From assembly GCF_003058465.1 (NCBI RefSeq), contig NZ_CP028901.1:4030001-4094000 (forward strand): DNA of 64,000 nucleotides, given 5' to 3'. Position 1 is the first letter of the stretch; each line of letters begins with the position of its first letter. Under the pieces are notes generated by a model. That model had not been told where the DNA came from. It made no database searches and was given only the letters and a program-made list of their open reading frames with translations. The translations under genes were made by a program, and so were the position numbers. Below, one piece after another: positions 15,885-25,041 of the stretch. Source of the DNA: Orrella marina (GTDB lineage Bacteria > Pseudomonadota > Gammaproteobacteria > Burkholderiales > Burkholderiaceae_B).

Positions 15885-16787
15885 TCAGAATGGATGAGTC
15901 GCAGGAGGCTTCCTGCTCGAAGGGCCAGGGTGCAAGGTGTGACCGAGCGTCGAACGCAGCATGTCAAAAACACGCTGCGTCGTGGCGTTGGGATCGGGCC
16001 GGATCCAGAGGTAGAAAGTTGCATCCGGCAGGCCTGGCATGGCATCTGCCTCGCCGAGTGCCCGCATGTCCTGGCTCAACAACTCTATGCTTCTTGCTGT
16101 TACGCCTAACCCCGCGCGAACCGCTGCCTTGATTCCGACCAGATTGGGCGCAACGTAGCGAATGTGCCAGCGTACCTTGTTCTGGCGTTCGAGCGCTTCC
16201 AGGCCAATCTTCCTGAAAATGCTTGGTTCATCTGCGAGTATCAGTGGCACTGGCTGTTCTGGATCATGCACATAATCTGCTGCACAGATCCAGGCCGTGG
16301 GGGAGTGACGCAGTACAAATCCGTCCAGTGCCTGATCATGCCGGGTCGAGATGGTCATGTCGATCTCGCCCAGGTGTAACGCCTGCATGAGAAAGGGGCT
16401 GCGGTCCACACGGATCTCAAGCTGAACCTGAGGGGCTGTTCGGACGATGTTCCGCAGCACGGGCGGCAATATGGTGTCAGCAATGTCGTGTGGTGCGCCT
16501 AGCCGGATGGTCCCTTGATGAGGCAAGGAAGTGAGCGTATGGATAGCCTCGTCATTGAGTGCGATGACTTGTCGGGCGTAACCGACAAGTTTCATGCCGG
16601 CCTCGGTGAGCCGCTTCTGTCGTCCTTGCCGCACAAAGAGAGGCGTGCCGACGGTTTCTTGCAGCCTTTGCATCTGCTGGGTTACGGCAGACTGTGTTTT
16701 GTGAAGATGCTGCGCGGCTCTGGCGAAGGTCTGGTATCTGGAAATGGCCAGTAGTGTCCTGAGAAGGTCAATTTCAAGCGAGCGCAT
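15885..16787 (-). CDS. LysR family transcriptional regulator
   Basis: This is a DNA-binding regulator with an N-terminal winged helix-turn-helix (residues 1-60, including AAQHLHKTQSAVTQQMQRLQ) and a C-terminal periplasmic-binding-like effector domain from about residue 90 (IRLGAPHDIADTILPPVL). Length (300) is standard. It converges on the dehydrogenase gene with 5 bases between the stops, and diverges from the thiol-dioxygenase-like gene, which is therefore its likely target. A palindromic site lies in the divergent interval. Confidence 0.9.
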   Translation of the reverse strand: MRSLEIDLLRTLLAISRYQTFARAAQHLHKTQSAVTQQMQRLQETVGTPLFVRQGRQKRLTEAGMKLVGYARQVIALNDEAIHTLTSLPHQGTIRLGAPHDIADTILPPVLRNIVRTAPQVQLEIRVDRSPFLMQALHLGEIDMTISTRHDQALDGFVLRHSPTAWICAADYVHDPEQPVPLILADEPSIFRKIGLEALERQNKVRWHIRYVAPNLVGIKAAVRAGLGVTARSIELLSQDMRALGEADAMPGLPDATFYLWIRPDPNATTQRVFDMLRSTLGHTLHPGPSSRKPPATHPF

Positions 16788-16857
16788 TCATCTCCCGCTG
16801 GTCTCCCGTTCATCATGTTCGATCTATGAAATATTAGCGTTTCTAATCAATCAGTTC

Positions 16858-16875
16858 AAACAATATAAATTGTTT
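16858..16875. promoter_or_regulatory. AT-rich palindrome, candidate LysR operator
   Basis: AAACAAT-ATAA-ATTGTTT is a perfect 7-base inverted repeat, located 71 bases from the LysR start and 55 bases from the GTG of the opposite gene. It contains the ATT/AAT dyad common to LysR-type sites. No other symmetric sequence of this quality exists in the interval. Confidence 0.45.
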
Positions 16876-16929
16876 TTGAGTTGTTGGCTTCTTAGAATGG
16901 ATGAAAACTGTCATTCAGAGGGAAAAAAA

Positions 16930-17499
16930 GTGTCTGATGATATCAAGAATGAGATCCGTAAACGCATCGAATCAATCAGGAAAATTGCACAGAACGGCGA
17001 AATGACGCGGAGCAAGCTCGATCAGATCGAGGCCGTCGTGCGGGACCTCGCGAGCCACAAGTCGTGGTGGGCGGAAGAGCAATATCCCGCTCCTGAAAAT
17101 GGTGAGCTTCAGGCCCGTTACCTGATTTCGCAAGAGCCAGACCAGACATGCGCACTCTATTTGAACGTGATGCGGCCTGGCAAGAAGATCATGCCGCACA
17201 ACCATACGACCTGGGCCTGTATCGCAGCAGTTGAGGGTACCGAATACAACTACGTGTATGAGCGCACTGCGCCTGGTGCCTCTACACTCAGAAAGGTCGA
17301 TACGATCGAAGTCTCGCCGGGGCATTCAATCGGATTGCTTGCAGAGGACATTCACGCCGTGCAGATAGAGGGTGAGCAGCCGATTCGTCACTTGCATCTT
17401 TATGGACGCGCTCTCGAGACGTTGACTGAACGAATAACGTTTGATCTTGAATCTGGCACCTCGACGATCATGGATATCGGTGTCAAGACCAGGAGTTAG
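16930..17499 (+). CDS. Cysteine dioxygenase-family cupin (thiol dioxygenase-like)
   Basis: This is a mononuclear iron cupin likely to oxidise a thiol such as cysteine or 3-mercaptopropionate to its sulfinate. With the GTG at 16930 as start, the iron ligands align as His90 and His92 (MPHNHTTW) and His142 (EDIHAVQ); the HLHLYG segment near residue 156 matches the His-x-Tyr of the catalytic Ser-His-Tyr set. These spacings mirror cysteine dioxygenase (86, 88, 140, 155, 157). The GTG has AGAGGG seven bases upstream, whereas the in-frame ATG at 16897 has no ribosome site. Length 189. The rhodanese gene 56 bases downstream supports sulfur metabolism. The thiol substrate is not determined. Confidence 0.82.
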   Translation: MSDDIKNEIRKRIESIRKIAQNGEMTRSKLDQIEAVVRDLASHKSWWAEEQYPAPENGELQARYLISQEPDQTCALYLNVMRPGKKIMPHNHTTWACIAAVEGTEYNYVYERTAPGASTLRKVDTIEVSPGHSIGLLAEDIHAVQIEGEQPIRHLHLYGRALETLTERITFDLESGTSTIMDIGVKTRS

Positions 17500-17555
17500 C
17501 AGGCCTGGAGCGGTGAGTCTGAGCCAGTTGATGCAGTAATTAGCGGAGAATCAGA

Positions 17556-19178
17556 ATGCAGATAGATGCGGTCGGGGCACCACCGGTCGGTCAGGTCCAG
17601 GCCCGTGCGCTCAAGCAGTGGCTCCATGACGGTCATGAAATCGCATTGCTTGACGTCAGGGAGGCCGGGCAGTTTGGTGAGGGACACCTGTTCCTGGCAA
17701 TTCCGTTGCCCTATAGTCGTCTGGAGGTCGATGTTCAGCGACTGGTTCCCCGAAAGTCAGTTCGCGTGGTTCTGGTCGATGATGACGGAACAGGCGCGGC
17801 CAGGCTGTCTGCACAGAGGCTTGGCAGGCTGGGATATCTGAATATCTTCGTCTTGCAGGGTGGCCTGGTCGCCTGGAAAGATGCCGGACTGGAAGTCTTT
17901 GCGGGCGTGAATGTTCCGAGCAAAGCCTTCGGAGAACTGGCAGAGCATGTGTTTGAGACACCACATATCAGTGCCAGAGAGCTGAACCAGAAGCTTGCAA
18001 ACAAGGAAAAGGTGATCGTGCTGGATGGTCGCCCCTTTGCTGAATACCAGAAGATGAGTATTCCCGAGGCGATTTGCTGCCCGAATGGGGAGTTGGCCCT
18101 GCGCATTGATGATCTGGTGGGCGATCCGGATGTGACCGTCGTTATGAACTGTGCAGGCAGGACGCGCAGCATTATCGGTGCTCAGACATTGATCAATCTG
18201 GGTATCTCGAATCAGGTTTACGCTTTAGAGAATGGCACCCAGGGCTGGTTCCTGGATGACCTTGAGCTCGAGCATGGTCAGACCCGGCGCTATGGAGACC
18301 TATCCGGGCAAGTCAGTCTGCGTTCGCGAGTTGAGCGTGCCAGGCGTCTGGCCGATCGCTTCGCAATTCCAGTCATTGATATTGCGAAATTAAAACTGTG
18401 GCAATCTGAACCGGACAGAACGACTTTTCTGTGTGATGTGCGCACACCGGAAGAAAGTCAGTCAAAGCCCTTGCCGGGAGCGCAACCTGCGCCCGGCGGT
18501 CAGTTGATTCAGGCAACTGATCAGTACGTTGGCGTGCGAGGCGCGAGGATCGTGCTGGTTGATGACGATGGCGTCCGTGCACCAGTTGTCGCGACCTGGC
18601 TACACATGCTTGGATGGGATGTTGCAGTTCTGGAGCCGAGTGACGTTGACAGGCTGGCAGAAGTTCAGGTGGACTTCGATCCGCAGCCAGGACTTTCTTG
18701 TGAGGAAATTCGTTCCAGCGAAGTCGCTCGGTTGATCGGTGAGGGTGTTTTACTGTTTGATGTCCGGTCAGGGATGCAGTTCAGAAAGGGGCATGTCGCC
18801 GGCGCTCGCTGGTTGATCAGGCCAAACGTTGGACGTTTGACAGAGTCCTTTGACAATGTTCCGGATCGAGTGATCTTGATGGCTGGTGAAAGACCGGTTG
18901 CCGGGCTTGTCGCGAACGACTTGCTAGAGGCAGGCGTTCAGAAGGTGTTTTGCTGCCTTGAAACCCCGGACCGCTGGGTTGAATCAGGGATGTCAGTTGT
19001 TGAGACTCCCGATGAGCCCTCAGATGCAGAGTGTATCGATTACCTCTTCTTTGTTCATGACCGGCATGACGGCAACAAACAGGCGGCAAGGCAGTATCTC
19101 GAATGGGAGATCAATTTGGTTGCCCAGATGGACGAGCAGGAAAAGGCCATGTACAGATTGGAGCAACTCAGACACTGA
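17556..19178 (+). CDS. Four-domain rhodanese-like protein
   Basis: This protein of 540 residues consists of four rhodanese repeats, starting near residues 15, 138, 265 and 385, each opening with an (L/C/F)D(V/G)R motif: LDVREAGQF, LDGRPFAEY, CDVRTPEES and FDVRSGMQF. Only the second has the active-site cysteine, in MNCAGRTRS (Cys199). Domains 1 and 3 have aspartates there (VLVDDDG), and domain 4 has LMAGERP, so they are presumably structural or regulatory. Family knowledge: rhodaneses carry a persulfide for transfer to cyanide, thiols or sulfite. The position after a thiol-dioxygenase-like gene suggests handling of persulfide or sulfite from thiol breakdown. The C-terminal 60 residues are outside the repeats. 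Confidence 0.87.
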   Translation: MQIDAVGAPPVGQVQARALKQWLHDGHEIALLDVREAGQFGEGHLFLAIPLPYSRLEVDVQRLVPRKSVRVVLVDDDGTGAARLSAQRLGRLGYLNIFVLQGGLVAWKDAGLEVFAGVNVPSKAFGELAEHVFETPHISARELNQKLANKEKVIVLDGRPFAEYQKMSIPEAICCPNGELALRIDDLVGDPDVTVVMNCAGRTRSIIGAQTLINLGISNQVYALENGTQGWFLDDLELEHGQTRRYGDLSGQVSLRSRVERARRLADRFAIPVIDIAKLKLWQSEPDRTTFLCDVRTPEESQSKPLPGAQPAPGGQLIQATDQYVGVRGARIVLVDDDGVRAPVVATWLHMLGWDVAVLEPSDVDRLAEVQVDFDPQPGLSCEEIRSSEVARLIGEGVLLFDVRSGMQFRKGHVAGARWLIRPNVGRLTESFDNVPDRVILMAGERPVAGLVANDLLEAGVQKVFCCLETPDRWVESGMSVVETPDEPSDAECIDYLFFVHDRHDGNKQAARQYLEWEINLVAQMDEQEKAMYRLEQLRH

Positions 19179-19232
19179 GAGGCGATGAGGCCGGGGTAGC
19201 GTATTCTTTCAGTCAAGTAGTCGCGCCAAGAG

Positions 19233-19291
19233 CCATCAGGACTCATCAGGACCTGTCAGGGACCCTGACAGGTCCTGATGAGTCCTGATGG
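19233..19291. terminator. 59-base near-perfect palindrome between convergent genes
   Basis: Two 29-base arms are exactly complementary around a single A at 19262. Each arm is built of 10-base units related to CATCAGGACT. The site lies between the ends of the rhodanese gene (+) and the PAP2 gene (-), 54 and 35 bases away. On the plus strand it is followed by a T-rich tract (GTTTGTTGGCGTTTGTTTC), so it can act as a terminator. It is far longer than an ordinary terminator stem and could also be a repeat element or protein-binding site. Confidence 0.7.
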
Positions 19292-19325
19292 TTTGTTGGC
19301 GTTTGTTTCTTTGCGTTTGTCTCGT

Positions 19326-20105
19326 CTAGCGCCTTCTGCCGAGGCTCGATGGCAGAAAATGAAACAGTGAGCCCGCAATCACCACCATACCAAGTGCCTG
19401 CAGCGGTCGGCTGATCGCTAGATCAAGTTGCGACGTGGCAAGGATGTAAAAGCAGATGGCACCCATTGCCGCTGCAAAGCGCATCACCCAGCTTTCCGGC
19501 GTAAACCAGTTGTCGGGCATCCGGTTAAACAGGACCACAGCGCCAATCCCGAAAAACAGACCGATTGAAGCGCCAGCATAGACATCCGCTGGCCAGTGGG
19601 CACCAACCGCCACACGGGCAACGCCGGCCAGAATGGCCACAGCAAACAGCCAGATGCCGCGCATTCGTGTTTCGGCAGGCAGGCTGAAATAGATGGCAGT
19701 TGCGACAGCAAAAACCGTCAGGGCGTGACCGGAAGGCATGGAAAGCGCTTCAAGCGCGTCACCCACAATTCTGAAGCTTTCCCGATCCAGTACGGCAGCC
19801 GGACGCGGGATGTCGAGCGTGACTTTGAAAAATCGTGCAAACAGCCCAGCAGTCAGGCCCGCAGCGGCCGCAGCCATGAGCGCACGGGGCATGAACAGAA
19901 TGAGTGGAAACGCAAGAGAGAAGATGCCCCAGCCGTTACCCAGATAAACAAAAAACGCCCAGGTGCCGTCAGACCACCCAGTCGAGAACCGGTTCAGCGC
20001 GTAGAAGAGTTCCGTGTCTGCAATCGTGAGCCGGGAAAGCAGCCACAGGAGAAGCGGAAGCACTGGAAGCAGCCAGGCCTTCCATGAAACCGAAGATCGG
20101 TTCAT
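19326..20105 (-). CDS. PAP2-superfamily membrane phosphatase
   Basis: This is an integral-membrane acid phosphatase acting on a lipid phosphate. The three-part signature is present: KVTLDIPRP (KxxxxxxRP form), MPSGH and ARVAVGAHWPAD (SRxxxxxHxxxD form, with Ala for Ser). There are about six hydrophobic segments in 259 residues. Its ATG overlaps the TAA of the GT9 gene by one base (TAATG), so it is translationally coupled to that gene. Beside glycosyltransferases, lipid A or undecaprenyl-phosphate recycling are plausible substrates (LpxE-, LpxT- or PgpB-like); the sequence does not decide between them. Confidence 0.88.
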   Translation of the reverse strand: MNRSSVSWKAWLLPVLPLLLWLLSRLTIADTELFYALNRFSTGWSDGTWAFFVYLGNGWGIFSLAFPLILFMPRALMAAAAAGLTAGLFARFFKVTLDIPRPAAVLDRESFRIVGDALEALSMPSGHALTVFAVATAIYFSLPAETRMRGIWLFAVAILAGVARVAVGAHWPADVYAGASIGLFFGIGAVVLFNRMPDNWFTPESWVMRFAAAMGAICFYILATSQLDLAISRPLQALGMVVIAGSLFHFLPSSLGRRR

Positions 20106-21346
20106 TAAATATCCTTCAGATGGGTTTGAACGGCAGTCATGACCTGCTCAACCGTAATCGCGCGCATGCAGACGTTGTCTGTGCAGGCTGTCTTGCGGTG
20201 ATTGGCCGCACTGACACAAGGTGAACAGGCTAGTTCTGCAGTGACTGCAATGGAGCGCCCGCCGAGTGCGCCATAGAGTGCAGGCGTTTCAGGGCCGAAC
20301 AGCACCACGGTTTTAAGCGGTGTGACAGCAGCAAAGTGACCCGGACCAGAGTCATTGGTGACCATGACATCCGAGACACTGTAAAGCGCCGGAAGTTCGG
20401 CAAACGTGACCTGTCCTGCGAAGTTGAGCGCCCTGGGTGTCTTGCTCATCAGCCTGACATCGTCGGCATAGTCAAACTCGGCTGGAGACCCGGTGATGAG
20501 GATCAAGGCGTCTGGCCAGCGCTCTGCCAGCCGGTCGATCAGTTCAGCAAACAGGTACTTGGGCCAGCGTCGCTGGACGAGGAGCTCACTTGCATTCGGA
20601 TTGACCAGCAATAAAGGGGTCTTGCCAGCTAAAAATGACTGATTGTTCTGTTGTGCCCAGCCGGTGATCTTTTGCTGCATCTGAAGTTTCTCGTCTTCTG
20701 AAACTTCAGCCTGGGCCAGTTCTGTGCTCTGGCCAGCGATGTGTACCTTGCTAAACGGAACCTCAACGGTTTCACTGAAGGTGGCATGGACTAGCGACAC
20801 GAAATTCTTGGCGATGTGGATGTGCGGGTTGTAGTGGACCTTGCGGGTGAGCATGTCCCCACGCCAGAGGCCTTCGCCATGAAAGATGTGATAGCCGACC
20901 CTGCGCTGGGCGCCACTGAGTCCGGTCAGCAGCGCTGTGAATCGTGAGAACAACTCGAGATCAATGACGGTGTCGATCTGAAGCCGTCTGGCTGCCGCGA
21001 GAAATTTCAGTGTGTCGCGGGCAAGTGTGTACAGACTGCTGGCATCAATGGTCAGGATGTTGGCCTTCGGGACTGTTTTCAGAAGGCTAAGGCTCTGTGC
21101 ATTACTCTTGAAGATAAGGAAGTAGATCTGCACACCCTTGTCCATCGCCAGACGCATGGCCGGATCGACCAGTATTGCACTGCCCATCTCCGAGAGTTCG
21201 ATGAACAGTACCCGTCTGGGGCGAGCAGTCTTTCGCCGGGACGCACGAAGTCGGTCGGCCAGTTTGATAAGGGGCGTAGCAAGGGCGCACAGCGGTATAC
21301 CCGCCATGCGATCAACCTTGCGCATGGTGTCAACACTTAAGCTCAT
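20105..21346 (-). CDS. Glycosyltransferase family 9 (heptosyltransferase-like)
   Basis: This is a GT-B glycosyltransferase of the LPS core type. The N-terminal half has the LFIELSEMGSAILVDPAMR motif near residue 47, the C-terminal half has the donor-binding series VNPNASELLVQRRWP, LITGSPAEFDYA, SVSDVMVTNDSGPGHFAA and LFGPETPALYGAL. A cysteine-rich tail (CSPC, then TACTDNVC) is often seen in this family. Length 413 is longer than WaaC/WaaF (about 350). It leads the pair with the PAP2 phosphatase and begins 30 bases after the next membrane-protein gene of the block, in the same direction. Confidence 0.88.
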   Translation of the reverse strand: MSLSVDTMRKVDRMAGIPLCALATPLIKLADRLRASRRKTARPRRVLFIELSEMGSAILVDPAMRLAMDKGVQIYFLIFKSNAQSLSLLKTVPKANILTIDASSLYTLARDTLKFLAAARRLQIDTVIDLELFSRFTALLTGLSGAQRRVGYHIFHGEGLWRGDMLTRKVHYNPHIHIAKNFVSLVHATFSETVEVPFSKVHIAGQSTELAQAEVSEDEKLQMQQKITGWAQQNNQSFLAGKTPLLLVNPNASELLVQRRWPKYLFAELIDRLAERWPDALILITGSPAEFDYADDVRLMSKTPRALNFAGQVTFAELPALYSVSDVMVTNDSGPGHFAAVTPLKTVVLFGPETPALYGALGGRSIAVTAELACSPCVSAANHRKTACTDNVCMRAITVEQVMTAVQTHLKDI

Positions 21347-21376
21347 AGTCGGCGCATTATAGGCGGGGAGAAGGCG

Positions 21377-22350
21377 TCAGTGCGATGGATTTGTAACCGA
21401 AGTTACAGAGGGTGGACGATTGCGGACCAGGAACCAGGCTGCTGGCAGGTAGCACAAGGCTACGATCAGCCCGTAGCTGATGGATGCCAGCACGGTCGTC
21501 GAAGCAGGAACATCCCAGAGCAGCAATACCGCAGAGAGGGTGGTCTCGCGCAGTCCCCACCCAGAGATACTGATGGGCAGCATCATCAGTAAAGTCAAGG
21601 CAGGCATGCCGATCATGATGGCTTCAAACGGAACCGTTGCACCGTAGGCTTTGAGGCATGCGGCAAAGCAGCCAAGCGTCAGCAAGTGGATGGACAACCC
21701 CGTCAGGATCTGCCCGATGTTGCCAGGCCAGGCAAATACGCTGCGGATGGCAGGTTCACCATGCGGAAGTCTGAGTAACTTGAGCAGTTTGAGCAAAAGC
21801 GCTTGCACCATAGCGGTCCTGAACAGCGCACCCACCAGAAGCAGGGCTGAAACGATCGCCAGTCCGAGAGCCCATCCAGCTGATGGTGCCCATGGCGTGA
21901 GATACAGGCCCCCTAGTATCAGCCCCAGGGTGCCTAGCATGACATTGCTCAGTAATCCGATGCCTCGATCGAGCACCACACACAATGTTCCATATCGAAG
22001 CGCAGGTCCCTCGCCAATCCTTTGATGACGGGCAGACTGCACGGCACGATAGGTGTCACCGCCCAGCGTGGAGGGCAGTCCCTGATTGATCAGTCCCCCG
22101 CGAAATACACCACAACGTAACGCCGCCATGATTGCAACAGGCCACTGTGCCGGCCGATCCAGCCCCAGCGTAGTCCGGCCACCGTATTGGAGACCAGAAT
22201 GAGGCCGAACGCGATGATGAGCCATATAGGCGACAGTTGCTGGCCTGAGTCCAGCAGCGCTCGCCAGTCTATCGGTTCGAACGCAAACCACAACAGCATC
22301 ACAGAGAAGCCGAGTCTGATTGCAAACCAGATGCGTGATTTCCAGCCCAT
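21377..22350 (-). pseudogene. Lysylphosphatidylglycerol synthase-type transmembrane protein, frameshifted
   Basis: The protein belongs to the YbhN/UPF0104 flippase-like membrane family. Two frames carry it: the first starts at the ATG at 22350 (AGGAGAG six bases upstream) and reaches SWRRYVVVYFAG before a stop at 22090; the second continues GLINQGLPSTLGGDTYRAVQ, the highly conserved core, to 21377. Adding one base to the five-C run at 22095-22099 joins them exactly, with no residues lost. The intact product would be about 324 residues with six to eight helices. The ATG overlaps the stop of the GT39 gene (TGATG). The break may be a sequencing error, since six other genes here show the same kind. 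Confidence 0.82.
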
Positions 22351-23846
22351 CAACTCTCCTGCCAGTTCCTGCAAAGCAGAAAATCAAAACTTGAAACCAC
22401 TCGCCCGAAACGCTCGGCATTGAAATGTCCGACAAGGTCGCATTGCTCGAACCGAGTCTCGCCGACAGGCGGATCATAAGGTGCCTGTGACCAGTTCACG
22501 AAGATCGTGTCCTGGCCTGCCTTGAAGTCACCGAACCAGATATCAAACTGATCAAATCGCTCGTCGAGCACCACAACGGGCAGGGGGCGTGAGTACCAGG
22601 CAAGACGGCTGGCCAGGGTCCAGTTGCCCACGCTCAGTGTATCGATCTGGTGCTCAAGGGAGAGGTCTTTTGCGATCTCGCCCGCCTTGTCCCAGCCCCA
22701 GAGGTCAGCCAGCGGGTTTTTCTGGTTCAAGGGATGATCAGGACTGGTGAACGGGATGCCGATAAAAAACAGTGCGGCAAATGCAATCGTGCACATGGCC
22801 GCCTGAACCCGGGCGAGCCAGACTAGCAGCTTCCTGCGGCCCAGGTTCCAGTGTGCGCTGACCGGGTTGGCGCCGATGACGATGGCGACCAGCCAGGCTG
22901 GTGCCATCCAGTGGGGCAGCGTTCTGCCGCCACCCGACATGTAAGCCGTTACCGCGAACGGAATCAGAAAAAAGAGCCACAGTCCTATAATCAGCCGATC
23001 GGGGTGTGCTCTTAGAAACCGGATGGTACCGACTACACAGGCAATCACCAGGGGGCCAAACGCAACAATCTGCAGCCCGACAAATGCCAAGAGCCGGTAC
23101 GCGCGCCAATGGCCACCACTGCTATGGGCGACCTGGTACTGAAACGAGATCCAGTCATGGGTGGCGTTCCAGTAAAAGACCGGGCTGACCAGAACTACTG
23201 CAATCAGCATTGCAACCCACGGGCCTTTGCGTGTCAGCACTCGCAGTCCCACGTTTATCCAGAGCATGCCTGCAACAGCCAGCGCAAACAGTATCGCTGT
23301 GTACTTGCTCAGCCCTGCCAGTCCCAGCAAGACACCAAGCCAGATCCAGCTTCCCGTGCTGGCGCCCTGATCGTGGCAAATTCGCAATGTGACGAGCATC
23401 AGGCCGAGAACCAGTGCCATCACGAGTGTGTCTGGCAGCAGGCCCACAGCCAGAACGTGGAGCACGGGTGCGAGCAATATCATCAACACCGCCCAGCGAC
23501 CCGGCTCGCCCGGTTCACTGGCCATCTTCCAGGCGGCGACAGACTCGCGTAGCGCTTCTGCCAGCCGCCAGGCGAGCACTACGCTCACGAGCCAGAGCAC
23601 CTGGGGAATGAGTCTGAGGGCCCAGTCGGGTGCATTCAAGGCGACCAGAGGCCACTGAACCCAGCCGACCATGGGAGGATGGTCAAAATAACTCAGAGCC
23701 AGGTGATGCCCGTAGAGTGCATAGTGCGCTTCATCAACAGACAGTGTCAGCAATCCGGCGAATCCGGCATGGATCACCAGACCGAGCACAATAAGTGCAA
23801 GAGTCTGGTGCCTGGGATCAGCGTTAGCAGAAAAAGGACGAAACAC
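22350..23846 (-). CDS. Glycosyltransferase family 39 / ArnT-like membrane transferase
   Basis: This is a polyprenyl-phosphate-dependent GT-C glycosyltransferase. The first extracellular loop carries the acidic catalytic motif VDEAHYALYGHHLALSYFDH, followed by HPPMVGW, which is typical of the PMT_2/ArnT class. About ten hydrophobic segments fill residues 15-370, followed by a soluble C-terminal domain of about 120 residues. Length 498. The start is a GTG at 23846 with a weak GGA upstream. It heads the four-gene minus-strand envelope block (GT39, LPG-type protein, GT9, PAP2), all coupled or closely spaced, so it probably adds a sugar to lipid A, LPS core or another surface glycan. Confidence 0.87.
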   Translation of the reverse strand: MFRPFSANADPRHQTLALIVLGLVIHAGFAGLLTLSVDEAHYALYGHHLALSYFDHPPMVGWVQWPLVALNAPDWALRLIPQVLWLVSVVLAWRLAEALRESVAAWKMASEPGEPGRWAVLMILLAPVLHVLAVGLLPDTLVMALVLGLMLVTLRICHDQGASTGSWIWLGVLLGLAGLSKYTAILFALAVAGMLWINVGLRVLTRKGPWVAMLIAVVLVSPVFYWNATHDWISFQYQVAHSSGGHWRAYRLLAFVGLQIVAFGPLVIACVVGTIRFLRAHPDRLIIGLWLFFLIPFAVTAYMSGGGRTLPHWMAPAWLVAIVIGANPVSAHWNLGRRKLLVWLARVQAAMCTIAFAALFFIGIPFTSPDHPLNQKNPLADLWGWDKAGEIAKDLSLEHQIDTLSVGNWTLASRLAWYSRPLPVVVLDERFDQFDIWFGDFKAGQDTIFVNWSQAPYDPPVGETRFEQCDLVGHFNAERFGRVVSSFDFLLCRNWQES

Positions 23847-24060
23847 AGCGATGTCCGGACGTTGAATTGATGAGCTCAGGCTGACGCGGTCCTGCAGATC
23901 CTCGAAATAGCAGTGATGACCGATGTGCCTGAGACGATGCCCGGAAAGTATAGCCTTCCTGAGCCGCGAGTGACTCCAGTGGGAAGAGGCGGTGCGCAGG
24001 GCAGGACTGGGCGCAGTGCAGCCGGTATGATGGGCGCGACAGAAACAACCGTGGAGCTTG

Positions 24061-25034
24061 CTAGAGCGGTCTGATTTTTACACGCGCAGCCTGTTCAAGA
24101 ATCTGTCTGGCGTCAAATTGGAGCTTGCCTTGAGTCTGCAGGGCAGCCGCGGCTGCTGCGGTGGCCACGCTGGCACATTCGGCCAGATCTGCCTCATGAG
24201 CGAGCGCCCAGACAAACCCCCCCACAAAACTGTCACCGGCCCCGACCGTGCTGGTGACGTTGACAGGCAGGGGATCCACGTGCACCCAGTTTGAGCCCTG
24301 GCCGACCAGCGCCCCTTGCTGCCCAGAGAAACGGCAAGGGTGTCGATATGGTTCTGCCGCTGGAGTTGTCTGCCTGCGCGTAGACACGAATCGAGGTCAG
24401 TAAGTGACTGACCCGTGATCTGTTCTAGCTCCTCCCGGCTGGGTTTGATCAGGTCGAGTTCGCATGTCAGTGCGTCCTTGAGTGCCTGCCCGGAGGTGTC
24501 GACGGCGATCCGGACCGAATTGTTCCCCTTGTGCCGTACCCGGTCGATGACCTGCTTGTAGAAGGTCGACGGCACGCCGGGTGGCAAGCTGCCACTGAGC
24601 ACCAGCCAGTGCATGGATTGCGCCGCTTCGACGATCTGGGTCAGGCATCCCTGCCATTCGTTTTCTGACAAGCTAGGTCCGGGCAGAATGAAACGGAACT
24701 CCTGCGCAGTTGATGTTTCGTATACCGTAAAGCACTGCCTGCTTTCGCCGGCGATGTGCATGGCCAGACAATCAATACCGTCGTCTTTGAGACGGCGCTC
24801 GATTTCGTTGCCGCGCCAGCCACCTGCGGTGAACGCCGCTGTGCTGCGCGCGCCCAGAGAATAGGCGACCTGGGCCACATTGATGCCCCCGCCGCCGACC
24901 TGTTCGGCTTCGGAGTCGCAGCGAAGCTTCTCATGATTGACAAGACGCTCGACGCGGGTGGCCACGTCGAGCGTCGGGTTCATGGTGACGGTCAGTATCC
25001 TGACCGTCCGGGCTGGCTTGTCAAAGAATGCCAA
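24061..25034 (-). pseudogene. PfkB-family hexose-phosphate kinase (1-phosphofructokinase/LacC type), frameshifted
   Basis: The first frame starts TVTMNPTLDVATRVERL and has VGGGGINVAQVAYSLGA, LSGSLPPGVP and LIKPSREELEQITG, the classic 1-phosphofructokinase/tagatose-6-phosphate kinase series, but loses homology after VSLGSKG. The second frame resumes with GALVGQGSNWVHV and the catalytic TVGAGDSFVGGF. One extra base in the four-C run at 24312-24315 joins them, giving about 323 residues, the usual size. Start is uncertain: the frame opens with a TTG at 25034 without a ribosome site, eight bases after the tctA stop, so it probably follows tctBA in one transcript. Function if intact: ATP-dependent phosphorylation of a ketose phosphate. 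Confidence 0.83.
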
Positions 25035-25041
25035 GTGGGTG

